From positions 1-64,000 of the forward strand of contig CAJXLK010000002.1 in the NCBI GenBank assembly GCA_913055635.1: a stretch of 64,000 bases of DNA, written 5' to 3'. Positions 17,861 to 26,172 of this stretch are shown here, one piece after another. Under the pieces are notes generated by a model that did not search any database, was not told the origin of the DNA, and saw only the letters and a list, made by a program, of their open reading frames with translations. The position numbers were made by a program, and so were the translations under genes. How positions within the stretch are numbered: the first letter of the stretch is position 1; each line of letters begins with the position of its first letter. This DNA comes from an uncultured Bacteroidota bacterium (GTDB lineage Bacteria; Bacteroidota; Bacteroidia; Bacteroidales; UBA12077).

Positions 17861-18277
17861 TTATGGTGATCTGTTGAAATCCCGGGTTTTTACTGTAAAC
17901 TGGTAATGCTCATGGTCGTCGCTTCGCTGGATGATCTTCCAGGAGTTCCGCCGGAAAAAGTGTTTGTTGATCCGGGACTTTTTGCGGTTCCTCCATTCAT
18001 GCTCAAAAGTATCCTGTCCTGAAAACCGGATCTTTTCAATGGCCCCGGTGTAAAATCCACCAAGCCCGGCATGGGTATAGACCTGTTCTCTCTGGCCGGG
18101 CTTGATCAACATGGTATCCTTTTGGCGGTGCCCTCGCGCACTGATGCTATAATCAATGTATATCCGCAAATCTTCACGGGTCCCGTTGCGGATGTGATAA
18201 TGGAATTCCCTGGCATGCTCACATCCTGCCGTCATCAACATTGCAACCGCTAAAAGAAGATATTTTTTGTGCCTCAT
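17861..18277 (-). CDS. Small lipoprotein, unknown function
   Basis: The ORF track extends the N-terminus to 18319. The ATG at 18277 is preferred because it gives a clean lipoprotein signal, MRHKKYLLLAVAMLMTAGC, and has a GGAG about 9 nt before it. The mature part of roughly 120 residues is rich in His, Arg and aromatic residues (EFHYHIRNGTREDLRIYIDY, then GGFYTGAIEKIRFSGQ), suggesting a small beta-sandwich. I do not recognise the family. It converges with the preceding gene across palindrome cluster 1. Its upstream side is a 660-bp intergenic region shared with the two-component system genes. Confidence 0.6.
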   Translation of the reverse strand: MRHKKYLLLAVAMLMTAGCEHAREFHYHIRNGTREDLRIYIDYSISARGHRQKDTMLIKPGQREQVYTHAGLGGFYTGAIEKIRFSGQDTFEHEWRNRKKSRINKHFFRRNSWKIIQRSDDHEHYQFTVKTRDFNRSP

Positions 18278-18942
18278 AAATCTACACTCCTTTTTGCTAA
18301 CTTCGTCGTTATTAAGCACTCAACATGTTTAATACTTACAGATTTTAATGCCCACAGATTTATAGGTCTCGGATTTCATTTTCTCGATTTAAAAAGGTAC
18401 CGTATTTATATCAATTACAAGGACGAGTGTATTTTGTGTACCTGAAATTTTTTTCAAAACGTTATATGATCGTTGATCTTATGGTTTTTAAAATTTCTTA
18501 ACGGGAGCCATCCATGCCAATATAAGCTAAGTTAGATGCAGAACAATCAAAAGGGAAAATTGTCTTGTGGGAACACTCCCAAAAAGTATTTTTATACAGA
18601 TTTTATACAGAATTTAGCTTTATTATATTAAGCGGGGATTTTTACAGACGGAGATAGGGGGATTCAGGCAGAAGAAGTAGCTTCCGAACAGAGAAATTGG
18701 TTTCCCCGTAGAGAAAGTAGTCCCTGGACAGAGAAATTGGTTGCTCCGTAGAGAAAGTAGTCCCTGGACAGAGAAATTAATTTCGCCGTAGAGAAAGCAG
18801 TACCTGAAGTACCAACCCAAGCCTGGTGAACATATTCCTTGACCATCACCGGAGGGACGCTTCAGTCCGGAGATAGCAAAAAGGTTAATAGGAGGCATTC
18901 AATAAAGGTTGAAACCCAATCAATAAATCAGGAGGATAAAAG
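18278..18942. other. Intergenic region upstream of the two-component system
   Basis: No gene seen. The first 350 bp is AT-rich. The second half holds the 40-bp tandem repeat at 18668-18812. The Shine-Dalgarno sequence of the response regulator closes the region. Confidence 0.5.
18668..18812. repeat. 40-bp tandem repeat made of two 20-bp half-units
   Basis: About three and a half copies occur of a 40-bp unit composed of AGAGAAAGTAGTCCCTGGAC and AGAGAAATTGGTTGCTCCGT. The two halves share AGAGAAA and probably arose from one 20-bp word. Minus-strand ORFs through it are translation artefacts of the repeat. Confidence 0.75.
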
Positions 18943-19620
18943 GTGAAGATATTGCTGGTTGAAGACAATGCGGAGCTGGTGGACGATGTTACGGCTTTTT
19001 TCCGGGAAGAGGGTTATGTCATGGAAACGGCCTTTACCTTGCAGGAAGCCCGGGAGAAGGTTGGGGTATACAGCTATGATCTGGTGATATTGGATCTGGG
19101 GCTTCCTGACGGTGATGGGCTGGAATTGCTTGAGGATATGCAACGGGACCAGCCGCAGGTAGCTGTTCTCATTCTTACCGCCCGGGATGCCCTCGATGTC
19201 AAAGTTCAGGGATTGGAGCAGGGAGCCGATGATTACATCACCAAACCCTTTCATAAGGCTGAACTGAATGCCCGGGTCCATTCCATCCTTCGACGTAAAG
19301 TGGCGGGAGGCAGGCAAAAGCTTACTTTTAACGAGATCGCCCTGGATTTGAATGAAAAGAAAGTCACCGTGTATGATCAGGAACTGAGTTTAACCAGGAA
19401 GGAATATGATCTTTTGTTGTTTTTGATTTATAACAAGGACCGGCTTCTTACAAAAGAGAGCATTGCTGAACATTTGTGGGGCGACCACATCGACCAGGCC
19501 GATAATTTTGACTTTATATACAACCACATTAAGAACCTGCGGCGTAAGATAGGCCAGGCAGGGGGCCATAATTATATCCGGTCCATGTACGGTATGGGCT
19601 ATAAATTTGTAACTGAATGA
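18943..19620 (+). CDS. OmpR/PhoB-family response regulator
   Basis: This 225-residue protein begins with a GTG start preceded by a strong AGGAGG about 8 nt upstream. An N-terminal receiver domain (1-115) starts KILLVEDNAEL, has the phospho-acceptor aspartate in DLVILDLGLPDGDG, the conserved threonine in ILTARDA and lysine in ITKPF. A C-terminal winged-helix domain (128-225) has LSLTRKEYDLLLFL and RSMYGMGYKF, typical of OmpR-like transcription factors. It overlaps the histidine kinase gene by 4 bp (ATGA), so the pair is translationally coupled. The signal is unknown. The Ca2+/Na+ exchanger gene that converges on it could be a target but nothing in the sequence shows it. Confidence 0.95.
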   Translation: MKILLVEDNAELVDDVTAFFREEGYVMETAFTLQEAREKVGVYSYDLVILDLGLPDGDGLELLEDMQRDQPQVAVLILTARDALDVKVQGLEQGADDYITKPFHKAELNARVHSILRRKVAGGRQKLTFNEIALDLNEKKVTVYDQELSLTRKEYDLLLFLIYNKDRLLTKESIAEHLWGDHIDQADNFDFIYNHIKNLRRKIGQAGGHNYIRSMYGMGYKFVTE

Positions 19621-20912
19621 AAATGAGAAAACGCAAGTTCAGTCTGCTGACAAAAGTATTGTTTTATTATCTTTTGTTTACATTGGTTTCTTTTGTGATC
19701 AGTGCCATTATCCTTCAGAGGGAAGCCAACGAGCACATGCACAATATACTCGAGAAGAGGTTTGCTCATCGGGAACATCGCATTGAGCATATTCTGGAAC
19801 ACGAAAAGAACCTCGATAAGTTCAGACATTCATCCTATGCCAATATAAAACGGGTGGCTTCGGTTCCGCCCCGATTTGAGCCCACCTATACCGATACGGT
19901 GATGGTCAATGAGTATACCCAGCGAGAAAATGTATACCGTAAAAAGACCACTTACATGACTGTGGACGGCCGGCATTACAAGGTTGTGATGACCAAGGAG
20001 GCCGATGAGCTTTACCGGTTCAAGGATGATGTGTATCATATCGTGCTGCCCGTTTTTCTGTTGCTGGCAATGGCCCTTCTGGTAGCCAATTATGTGTTTT
20101 CGGGGTATCTGCTAGAACCCTTCCGGCGGATATTAAAGCAAATGGCCTCTTATAAGATTGGCCGGGCCGCTTCACTGAAGCACATCAAAACATCGACCCA
20201 GGAGTTCGACCGGCTTAAGCAATTGTATGAGCGGATGCAGCAACGCATTGAAAGCGACTATTTTCAATTGAAGGAGTATACCGAGAATATGTCGCATGAG
20301 CTGCAGACGCCCCTGAGCATCATTCAAAATAAAACCGAAGCCTTAATTTCTCATAACAACCTAACTTCGGAACAAGCCACTCAGATTAAGGCCATATATG
20401 AAGAGACCCAGCAGCTGTCACGGCTGGGCAGGGCGCTGAATCTGCTCACGCAAATTGAGAACCAGGAATTTCAGAACATCCAGACCGTTACAACTGCTCC
20501 GGTGATCGAGGATCACCTGCAGAAAATCCATGAGATGGTTGAAATGAAGGAACTGACCGTTGAAAAGGAGCTGGACCCTGAACATGCCCTGACCATTGAC
20601 CCGGGATTGCTGGATATATTGCTGCGCAATCTGTTCAAAAATGCCTTAAGGTATGCAACCCGGGGGTCAACCATTCGGATTGAAACAGGCCGGGGCAGGA
20701 TGGTTTTCTCCAACCCCGGGGCGCAGCCCAATTTTGAGTCAGAGCAGATTTTCGACCGGTTTAGTCGGGGCCGGGGCCAGAAAACCCTGGGCCTGGGCCT
20801 GGCCATTGCCAAAAAAATCTGCCAGGTCTCCGGTCTGGATATTTCTTACGCCTATGAAGAAGGCCGGCATGTGTTCCGGATTGAAGAAAAGGGACCCGAT
20901 TCGGATTTATAG
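19617..20912 (+). CDS. Membrane sensor histidine kinase (cognate of the upstream regulator)
   Basis: This 431-residue kinase has membrane helices at about 10-30 and 140-160 enclosing a periplasmic sensor domain of about 110 residues that is rich in Arg, His and Tyr. The dimerisation and phospho-acceptor helix reads ENMSHELQTPLSIIQNK, with Gln where most kinases have Arg. The ATPase domain has the N-box LLRNLFKNALRYA and the G2 box LGLGLAIAKK. The G1 position, usually DxGxG, reads VFSNPGAQPNF. This drift also occurs in some Bacteroidota kinases, but a reduced ATP affinity is possible. An alternative start at 19623 is as good. It ends 5 bp inside the converging exchanger gene. Confidence 0.92.
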   Translation: MKMRKRKFSLLTKVLFYYLLFTLVSFVISAIILQREANEHMHNILEKRFAHREHRIEHILEHEKNLDKFRHSSYANIKRVASVPPRFEPTYTDTVMVNEYTQRENVYRKKTTYMTVDGRHYKVVMTKEADELYRFKDDVYHIVLPVFLLLAMALLVANYVFSGYLLEPFRRILKQMASYKIGRAASLKHIKTSTQEFDRLKQLYERMQQRIESDYFQLKEYTENMSHELQTPLSIIQNKTEALISHNNLTSEQATQIKAIYEETQQLSRLGRALNLLTQIENQEFQNIQTVTTAPVIEDHLQKIHEMVEMKELTVEKELDPEHALTIDPGLLDILLRNLFKNALRYATRGSTIRIETGRGRMVFSNPGAQPNFESEQIFDRFSRGRGQKTLGLGLAIAKKICQVSGLDISYAYEEGRHVFRIEEKGPDSDL

Positions 20913-21950
20913 GAAAAGGTAGGCGTTTCCCGCCAGGTAGACCACGATGATCAGCATACTTTCCCAACCGATTTTGCCGATGCCCTCTCTTTCGCGGTGA
21001 AGCAGTCCCATGGTCAGGATGGTGGTCATCAACATGGTCAGGGCAGCTACGTAAACCTGGTTGCTGCTGATGGCATGCAGGATGCTGCCGTTTAAATAGG
21101 CAATATCTGCGAAGGCCACGAAAAGCACATCAAAGGTGTTGCCCCCGATGATGTTGCCTACCGAGAGGGTCAGGGCCTTTTGACGGACGGCCGCCAGCGA
21201 GACAATCAGCTCAGGGATGGAAGTGGAGATGGCCGTAAACAATGCCCCTACCAGGGTTTCGCTCAGTCCGGTCTTGCCGGCAATGGCGATGCCCGATTTG
21301 GCCACCGCATATCCGGCCAGTCCAACCGCAATGGCCAGTAAAATGAATTTTAGGGTGACGCGTTTAAGATTTAAATTTTCTATGTTTCGGCGGTCAGGTA
21401 CGTCCTGCACTGTGGCTAGTGTGATCCGCGGGCTCCACATGGGCCGGTCTTTGGCCCGTGATATGAGCCGGGAAGCTCCCAGGTACACCGCGATCATTAA
21501 AATCGAAAGCGGATGAATGTGCCAGAGGGTGATGTTTGGGCCTGACATGCCAAGCAGCACCAAAGCCAACAAACCGATCAATAAAATGCCCTGCATCAAA
21601 TTGGCAAAAGAGGCCGCGGCATGCTCCAGGTTGACTTTGCGGTAGGATATATCGGCAATCGATAAAAACAGGGTCTGTGCAGCTATGCCCCCGATGGCAT
21701 TGGATATGGCCAGTTGGGGATGCCCGTTGACGGCGGCTACCACCGAGGTGACAATGCCCGGCAGAGATGTGGTGCCCCCCAGGAAAATGGCCCCGAAAAG
21801 CGCTTCCCCCCAACCAGTGAGATCTGCCATCTGGTCCGCTACCCGCGTGAGTTTGGTCCCCGCTATGGCAATGACCAGCGTGGAGAACAGAAAAAGAAGG
21901 ATGGCCACCGGTAATTCCATAATAAAAATTTTGTGGGTAAAATTAATCAT
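20907..21950 (-). CDS. Ca2+/Na+ antiporter of the CaCA family
   Basis: This integral membrane protein of 347 residues (or 337 if started at the ATG 21920) has about ten hydrophobic segments. It contains the two inverted alpha-repeats of the CaCA superfamily: GAIFLGGTTSLPGIVTSVVA with NAIGGIAAQT, and GALFTAISTSIPELIVSLAA with GNIIGGNTFDVLF. The second repeat keeps the acidic residue of the classic TSxPE motif, but the first has SLPGI where family members often have SxPE, so its ion coupling may differ. It resembles YrbG-like sodium/calcium exchangers of the inner membrane. It converges with and slightly overlaps the histidine kinase gene. Confidence 0.87.
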   Translation of the reverse strand: MINFTHKIFIMELPVAILLFLFSTLVIAIAGTKLTRVADQMADLTGWGEALFGAIFLGGTTSLPGIVTSVVAAVNGHPQLAISNAIGGIAAQTLFLSIADISYRKVNLEHAAASFANLMQGILLIGLLALVLLGMSGPNITLWHIHPLSILMIAVYLGASRLISRAKDRPMWSPRITLATVQDVPDRRNIENLNLKRVTLKFILLAIAVGLAGYAVAKSGIAIAGKTGLSETLVGALFTAISTSIPELIVSLAAVRQKALTLSVGNIIGGNTFDVLFVAFADIAYLNGSILHAISSNQVYVAALTMLMTTILTMGLLHREREGIGKIGWESMLIIVVYLAGNAYLFL

Positions 21951-22302
21951 TCACCCCTAAATGCCCAAAGGCCTAAACCCGTTGATCATCCTTTCTTTAC
22001 ACGACAATGAGCTGAATACCAGCAATAAGATGAACATTTTGTCTTTATCCCTGTTTTTTGTCAAGTCTTCTAAAGATGACGCGTTTTATCTTTTTCCGGA
22101 CAGGGATTTTGGCCTACAGAATTTCTACAGAATTGATTGTTTAATTTGTATAGCCCAAGGTTCTGAAAGCGAATCTTAAAAACGATTTCTTTGCAGGATC
22201 TTTGACAAAGATCCATGGATAAGGCCGTGGGTTGGCAATGGATCTGATTAAAGGGATGTTATTGGATTGCAGTCATTTATGGATCATCAATCATTTTTAT
22301 AG
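21951..22302. other. Intergenic region upstream of the beta-barrel gene
   Basis: About 350 bp between divergent genes, with no gene seen. It contains the perfect inverted repeat at 22196-22214, listed separately, and must hold the promoter of the barrel gene. Confidence 0.45.
22196..22214. promoter_or_regulatory. Perfect 9-bp inverted repeat upstream of the barrel gene
   Basis: GGATCTTTG and CAAAGATCC are separated by one base, about 90 bp before the barrel start. The symmetric form suits a dimeric DNA-binding protein. It is not followed by a T-tract, so a terminator is less likely. Confidence 0.4.
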
Positions 22303-24750
22303 ATGGAATCAATGGGAAAAAAATGTTTTTTAGGGGTGGCTCTGGTGCTTATGCTCCTGTTTCAGGGGCATGCAATACAGGCGCAAAGTGGGCGTGGAAA
22401 TTCGCCCTACAGCATTCGGGGCACAGTGGTAGATCGTAGCAGTGATGTCCCCATGGAATATGCTACGGTTACGTTGTTGAGTTATCCTGACAGCAGCCTG
22501 ATCGGTGGGATTGCCACCGACATGCAGGGGCATTTTCAGTTGGAGGTCAGGCAGGCGGGAGGCTATATATTAAAAGTGGGTTTTATAGGTTATGCCCGCC
22601 AAATGCAGCAGATCGTTCTGGGCGAGGAGGCCAAGCAGCTTGATGTGGGAAAAATTGCCCTTGAGCAACTGGCTGCCGATATCGGAGAAGTCACCGTCCG
22701 GGCAAATGAGCATGCCATGGAATACCAGATCGACAAGAAGGTGGTGCATGTGGATCAACAATATACCTCCATCTCCGGTACAGCCGTCGACGTACTGGAG
22801 AATGTCCCGGCCATCCAGGTGGACATAGAAGGCAATGTCACCCTGCGTGGAAACAGCAATTTTACGGTGCTTATAGATGACCGCCCCACCGTACTCGAGG
22901 CCAACGATGCTTTGCAGCAGATACCTGCCGGAACGATCAAGGACATCGAGATTATTACCAATCCTTCTGCCAAATATGACCCCGAGGGGACAGCCGGCAT
23001 TATAAACATCATCACCAAAAAACGTACCCTTCAGGGCATCAGTGGCATTACCCACTTCGATGTAGGGCTTCAGGAAAAATATGGGGGTGATTTTTTATTG
23101 AACTACCGCAGCCGGAATTTTAATGTTTTTTTCGGAGCTGATTATACCGACAATACCTATCCCGGCTTCATCGAACAGGAGAACCGGACCTATGCCGGGG
23201 ATACCACCTTTTTTCTTACCACAGAAGGTGACCACCAACGCACCCGGAAATATTACAGTGGCCGGGCAGGGATAGAATGGACGCCCAATGAAAGCAATAC
23301 CTTTAGTCTTAGTGCCCGGTACGGATCCCGCGGTGGGGAACACAACGCCAATACCCTTTTCAGGGAATGGAACTCCGCTGAAGGAGTTTCCTATCAATAT
23401 GGAAGTGAGGAGTTGAATGACCGCGGCGGAGATTTTTGGGCCCTCAATGCCGAGTACTCCAAACGGTTTACCTCTAAAAAGCACAAACTGGACTTGCAGT
23501 TCATGTTCTATCAAAGAGATGGGGAAGATAATTCAATCAATACCTTGCGCAACGCTGAAGATAGAATCCAAAACGGCCAGAAATCCCTTGAAGGAGGCCC
23601 CGGAAAAGGTTTACGCTATCGGATCAATTATATGCAACCTTTTTCAGAAACTTTTCAGATTGAAGCGGGCATGCAGGGACGCCTTGGTAATTCGGATGAA
23701 TGGAATGAAGTGTATTATTACCACTCTAACCTGGGCGATTATGTCTTTCAGCCACAATACAGCCATGAATCAACTTACGGGCGAAGCATACACGCAGGGT
23801 ATGCCCTGGTAAGCGGGGAGTGGCAAAACCTGGGCTATCAGTTCGGGTTAAGGGGAGAGTATACCTACCGGGATATCCGCCTTGATCAAGTCGGGGAGCG
23901 ATTTAATATCGACCGCTGGGATTATTTCCCCACCCTTCATTTTTCTTATCAGCTTCCCAACAAAAATCAATTGATGGCCAGTTATTCCCGCCGAATAGAC
24001 CGCCCCAGGGGCTGGTTCCTCGAGCCTTTTATAACCTGGTCGGATGCCTATAATGTAAGGCAGGGCAATCCCAATCTGCAGCCCGAATACATCAACTCTT
24101 GGGAGATTGGTTATCAGAAGGAATTCAACCGGAATTCCTTTTCGCTCGAGGCCTACCACCGTTCAACCTCCAACCGGATTGAGCGCATAAGAAGTGTTTA
24201 TCAGGAGAACATCATGCTGCAGACTTTTGAAAATGTCGGGACCGATTATTCCCTGGGCGCTGAGTTGATGCTCAATATGAACCTGACCAGGTGGTGGGAA
24301 ACCAGCCTCACTGGTAATTTTTATGATTACCGCGTGAATGGTCAGCTCAACCAGGTGGATTTTGATAAGCACAGTTTTACCTGGTCATTGCGCTGGAGCC
24401 AGGTTTTCAACCTCGCTCAAAATACACGGCTTCAGATCAATCCTTTTTATCACAGCCCCGAAGTGGAAGCCCAGGAGCAGGAATCAGGTTACTTTGCCGT
24501 TCATGGTGCCCTTCGACAGTCCTTTTTGGACAATAAACTCAATTTTACCCTGCAGGCCCGCGATATTTTTAGTACGGCCAGGTATGAATCAGAAATCAAC
24601 GGGGCGGATTTTTATGCTTACCGGCTTTACCGGCACGACTCGCCCATCGTGATGCTCAATATTACCTGGCGCATCAACAATTATAAAAATGGGCGAAGGG
24701 CCGGCCGTGGCCAGGAAAGCATTGAATTTGACGAGGGTGGCATGGAGTAA
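22303..24750 (+). CDS. Outer-membrane beta-barrel protein (CarboxypepD_reg, plug, OMP_b-brl_3)
   Basis: This 815-residue protein has a signal peptide ending in AIQAQ. An N-terminal carboxypeptidase-regulatory-like beta-sandwich (about 35-110) reads IRGTVVDRSSDVPMEYATV. A plug-like domain (about 130-245) has VLENVPAIQVDIEGNVTLRG and PSAKYDPEGTAGIINIITKK. A long C-terminal barrel matches the outer-membrane barrel family common in Bacteroidota. These are relatives of TonB-dependent receptors that often lack a TonB box and SusD partner. No SusD gene is next to it. The substrate is unknown. A second start at 22312 (MGKKCF) is possible. It is followed by a good terminator. A paralogue of the same architecture lies at 54942-57299. 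Confidence 0.9.
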   Translation: MESMGKKCFLGVALVLMLLFQGHAIQAQSGRGNSPYSIRGTVVDRSSDVPMEYATVTLLSYPDSSLIGGIATDMQGHFQLEVRQAGGYILKVGFIGYARQMQQIVLGEEAKQLDVGKIALEQLAADIGEVTVRANEHAMEYQIDKKVVHVDQQYTSISGTAVDVLENVPAIQVDIEGNVTLRGNSNFTVLIDDRPTVLEANDALQQIPAGTIKDIEIITNPSAKYDPEGTAGIINIITKKRTLQGISGITHFDVGLQEKYGGDFLLNYRSRNFNVFFGADYTDNTYPGFIEQENRTYAGDTTFFLTTEGDHQRTRKYYSGRAGIEWTPNESNTFSLSARYGSRGGEHNANTLFREWNSAEGVSYQYGSEELNDRGGDFWALNAEYSKRFTSKKHKLDLQFMFYQRDGEDNSINTLRNAEDRIQNGQKSLEGGPGKGLRYRINYMQPFSETFQIEAGMQGRLGNSDEWNEVYYYHSNLGDYVFQPQYSHESTYGRSIHAGYALVSGEWQNLGYQFGLRGEYTYRDIRLDQVGERFNIDRWDYFPTLHFSYQLPNKNQLMASYSRRIDRPRGWFLEPFITWSDAYNVRQGNPNLQPEYINSWEIGYQKEFNRNSFSLEAYHRSTSNRIERIRSVYQENIMLQTFENVGTDYSLGAELMLNMNLTRWWETSLTGNFYDYRVNGQLNQVDFDKHSFTWSLRWSQVFNLAQNTRLQINPFYHSPEVEAQEQESGYFAVHGALRQSFLDNKLNFTLQARDIFSTARYESEINGADFYAYRLYRHDSPIVMLNITWRINNYKNGRRAGRGQESIEFDEGGME

Positions 24751-24788
24751 AAAGATGGCTCCTTTTGTCTGCCCATTCCCTGAAAAAA

Positions 24789-24838
24789 TAAACCGGAAAT
24801 CATCTTGGCTGCCCTTGCCATGGTTCTCCGGTTTTTTG
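24789..24838 (+). terminator. Terminator after the beta-barrel gene
   Basis: AAACCGGA (24790-24797) pairs with TCCGGTTT (24827-24834), followed by further T residues, 40 bp after the stop codon. The loop is long (29 nt). Confidence 0.6.
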
Positions 24839-24875
24839 GTTTGCAATTTTTTTATCTACAGAGCGAGATCCTTAT

Positions 24876-24945
24876 CACTGACTTACCCACACAATCAGAA
24901 CCTTCGCAACAAGGCTATGAATAAAGTTGTGGTTTACATGGCGAT
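24876..24945 (+). repeat. Dispersed hairpin repeat, copy C
   Basis: It shares CAACAAGGC, ATGAATAAAG and ACATGGC in the same order as the tandem pair at 39.8-40.0 kb. The 5' arm CACAA pairs with TTGTG, whereas the other copies use CCCCCAT/ATGGGGG or ACCCTCAT/ATGAGGGT. Confidence 0.5.
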
Positions 24946-25039
24946 AGGGCCGATAAGAATAGATGATTGTTCTATATAATTTGGATTAAAAACCCTAAAT
25001 GAGTCTTTAACCAAATAAAATAAATTTGCTATTTTTATT

Positions 25040-25205
25040 ACCCCCGCTTAGCGGGGTCGTTGTAATTTTACCCCCGCTTAGCGGGGGTGTGGTAAACGGG
25101 ATCGTTAAATTCTACCCCGCTTAGCGGGGGTGATCATAACCCCGCTAAGCGGGGGGGGGGGGTAAAAAAAACATAACCCCGCTAAGCGGGGGTCTAAGCG
25201 GGGGT
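25040..25205. repeat. Cluster 2 of the CCCCGCTTAGCGGGG palindrome
   Basis: Three copies with a CTTAG centre (from 25040, 25070 and 25113) are followed by copies with a CTAAG centre (from 25139 and 25176) and a partial one to 25205. The orientation flips in mid-cluster. One copy has a run of twelve G at 25151-25162. The cluster ends 23 bp before the thioesterase start, so it forms most of that gene's leader or promoter region. Confidence 0.85.
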
Positions 25206-25227
25206 CTAAAAAGCGATAACTAAATGG

Positions 25228-25998
25228 ATGATTATGGAAAAACTGGCCAGGGAGGATTTGATTTTAACCGCACCTTTTAGTGTTACATCTGCAGATACCG
25301 ACATGTATACCCGACTGCGACCCGGTGCACTGGTGAATTTTCTGATACAGGCTTCCATCCAGTCGGCCGACAGCCTCGGCTATGGTTTCAAGGGATTGAG
25401 CAAGCATCAGCTTTTTTGGGTACTGAGCAGGTTGACGGTGGAGGTTTATCGTCCCCTGAGGTGGTATGAGTCGTTGAGCGTGGAAACCTGGGCCAAGGAT
25501 GTGGAAAAGCTGATTTACCTGCGGGATTATATTGTCAGGGACGGGCAAAATGAGGTGGTGGCCCGCGGAACTTCCGGCTGGCTGGCGATAGATTATGCCA
25601 CCAAACGCCCGAAAAGGCTTGAAGGATCGGCCAGTGAAATTTTTGAACAACTTAAGGGCCGCAACAGCCTGGAATATTCACCTGAAAAAATATGTCACCC
25701 GCAAAACGGGGTTGTCCATGACATTCACCCGTCTTATTTTGACTTTGACCTGAATAAACATGTCACTTCCACCCGCTATGTGGATTGGATGATGGATACT
25801 TTTTCTTTCGAATTCCATCAGGATCATTATCCACGATTGCTGTCGGTCAATTACATGAGGGAGGTTCGGCCTGGAGAGGGCATCCGGCTTACCCGGAGCG
25901 AAGGCCCCGATAATCATTATATTTTTGAAGGGCTGAATGTGGCGGCGGATAAACCCTCATTTCGGGGCAGGATCGATTTTGGTGCCGCCCGCGAATAA
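25228..25998 (+). CDS. Acyl-ACP thioesterase
   Basis: This 256-residue double-hotdog protein matches bacterial acyl-ACP thioesterases of the FatA/FatB-like family, which release fatty acids from acyl carrier protein in the cytoplasm. The first hotdog domain includes TDMYTRLRPGALVNFLIQAS and LFWVLSRLTVEVYRPLRW. The second has DFDLNKHVTSTRYVDWMMD, which carries the catalytic Asn and His, with the acidic residue downstream. There is no signal peptide. The ATG at 25234 (MEKLARED) is an alternative start. Palindrome cluster 2 lies just upstream, so the promoter may be inside or before it. It converges with the trans-sulfuration gene. Confidence 0.92.
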   Translation: MIMEKLAREDLILTAPFSVTSADTDMYTRLRPGALVNFLIQASIQSADSLGYGFKGLSKHQLFWVLSRLTVEVYRPLRWYESLSVETWAKDVEKLIYLRDYIVRDGQNEVVARGTSGWLAIDYATKRPKRLEGSASEIFEQLKGRNSLEYSPEKICHPQNGVVHDIHPSYFDFDLNKHVTSTRYVDWMMDTFSFEFHQDHYPRLLSVNYMREVRPGEGIRLTRSEGPDNHYIFEGLNVAADKPSFRGRIDFGAARE

Positions 25999-26172
25999 TG
26001 CTTTCCGGAAATTTGACGGATACAGGAAACGATTTTTGTTGGAATCTGCCAATGGGTTCCTCCCGGGATGCAGCGGCATAGCCTTTTCCTTGTCTGGAAC
26101 GAAAAGGCAAATGGCGAGATTTTTTGCATTTAATGGGTTCGCGATGTTCAAGCAGAAGCCTGAATCATTGAA

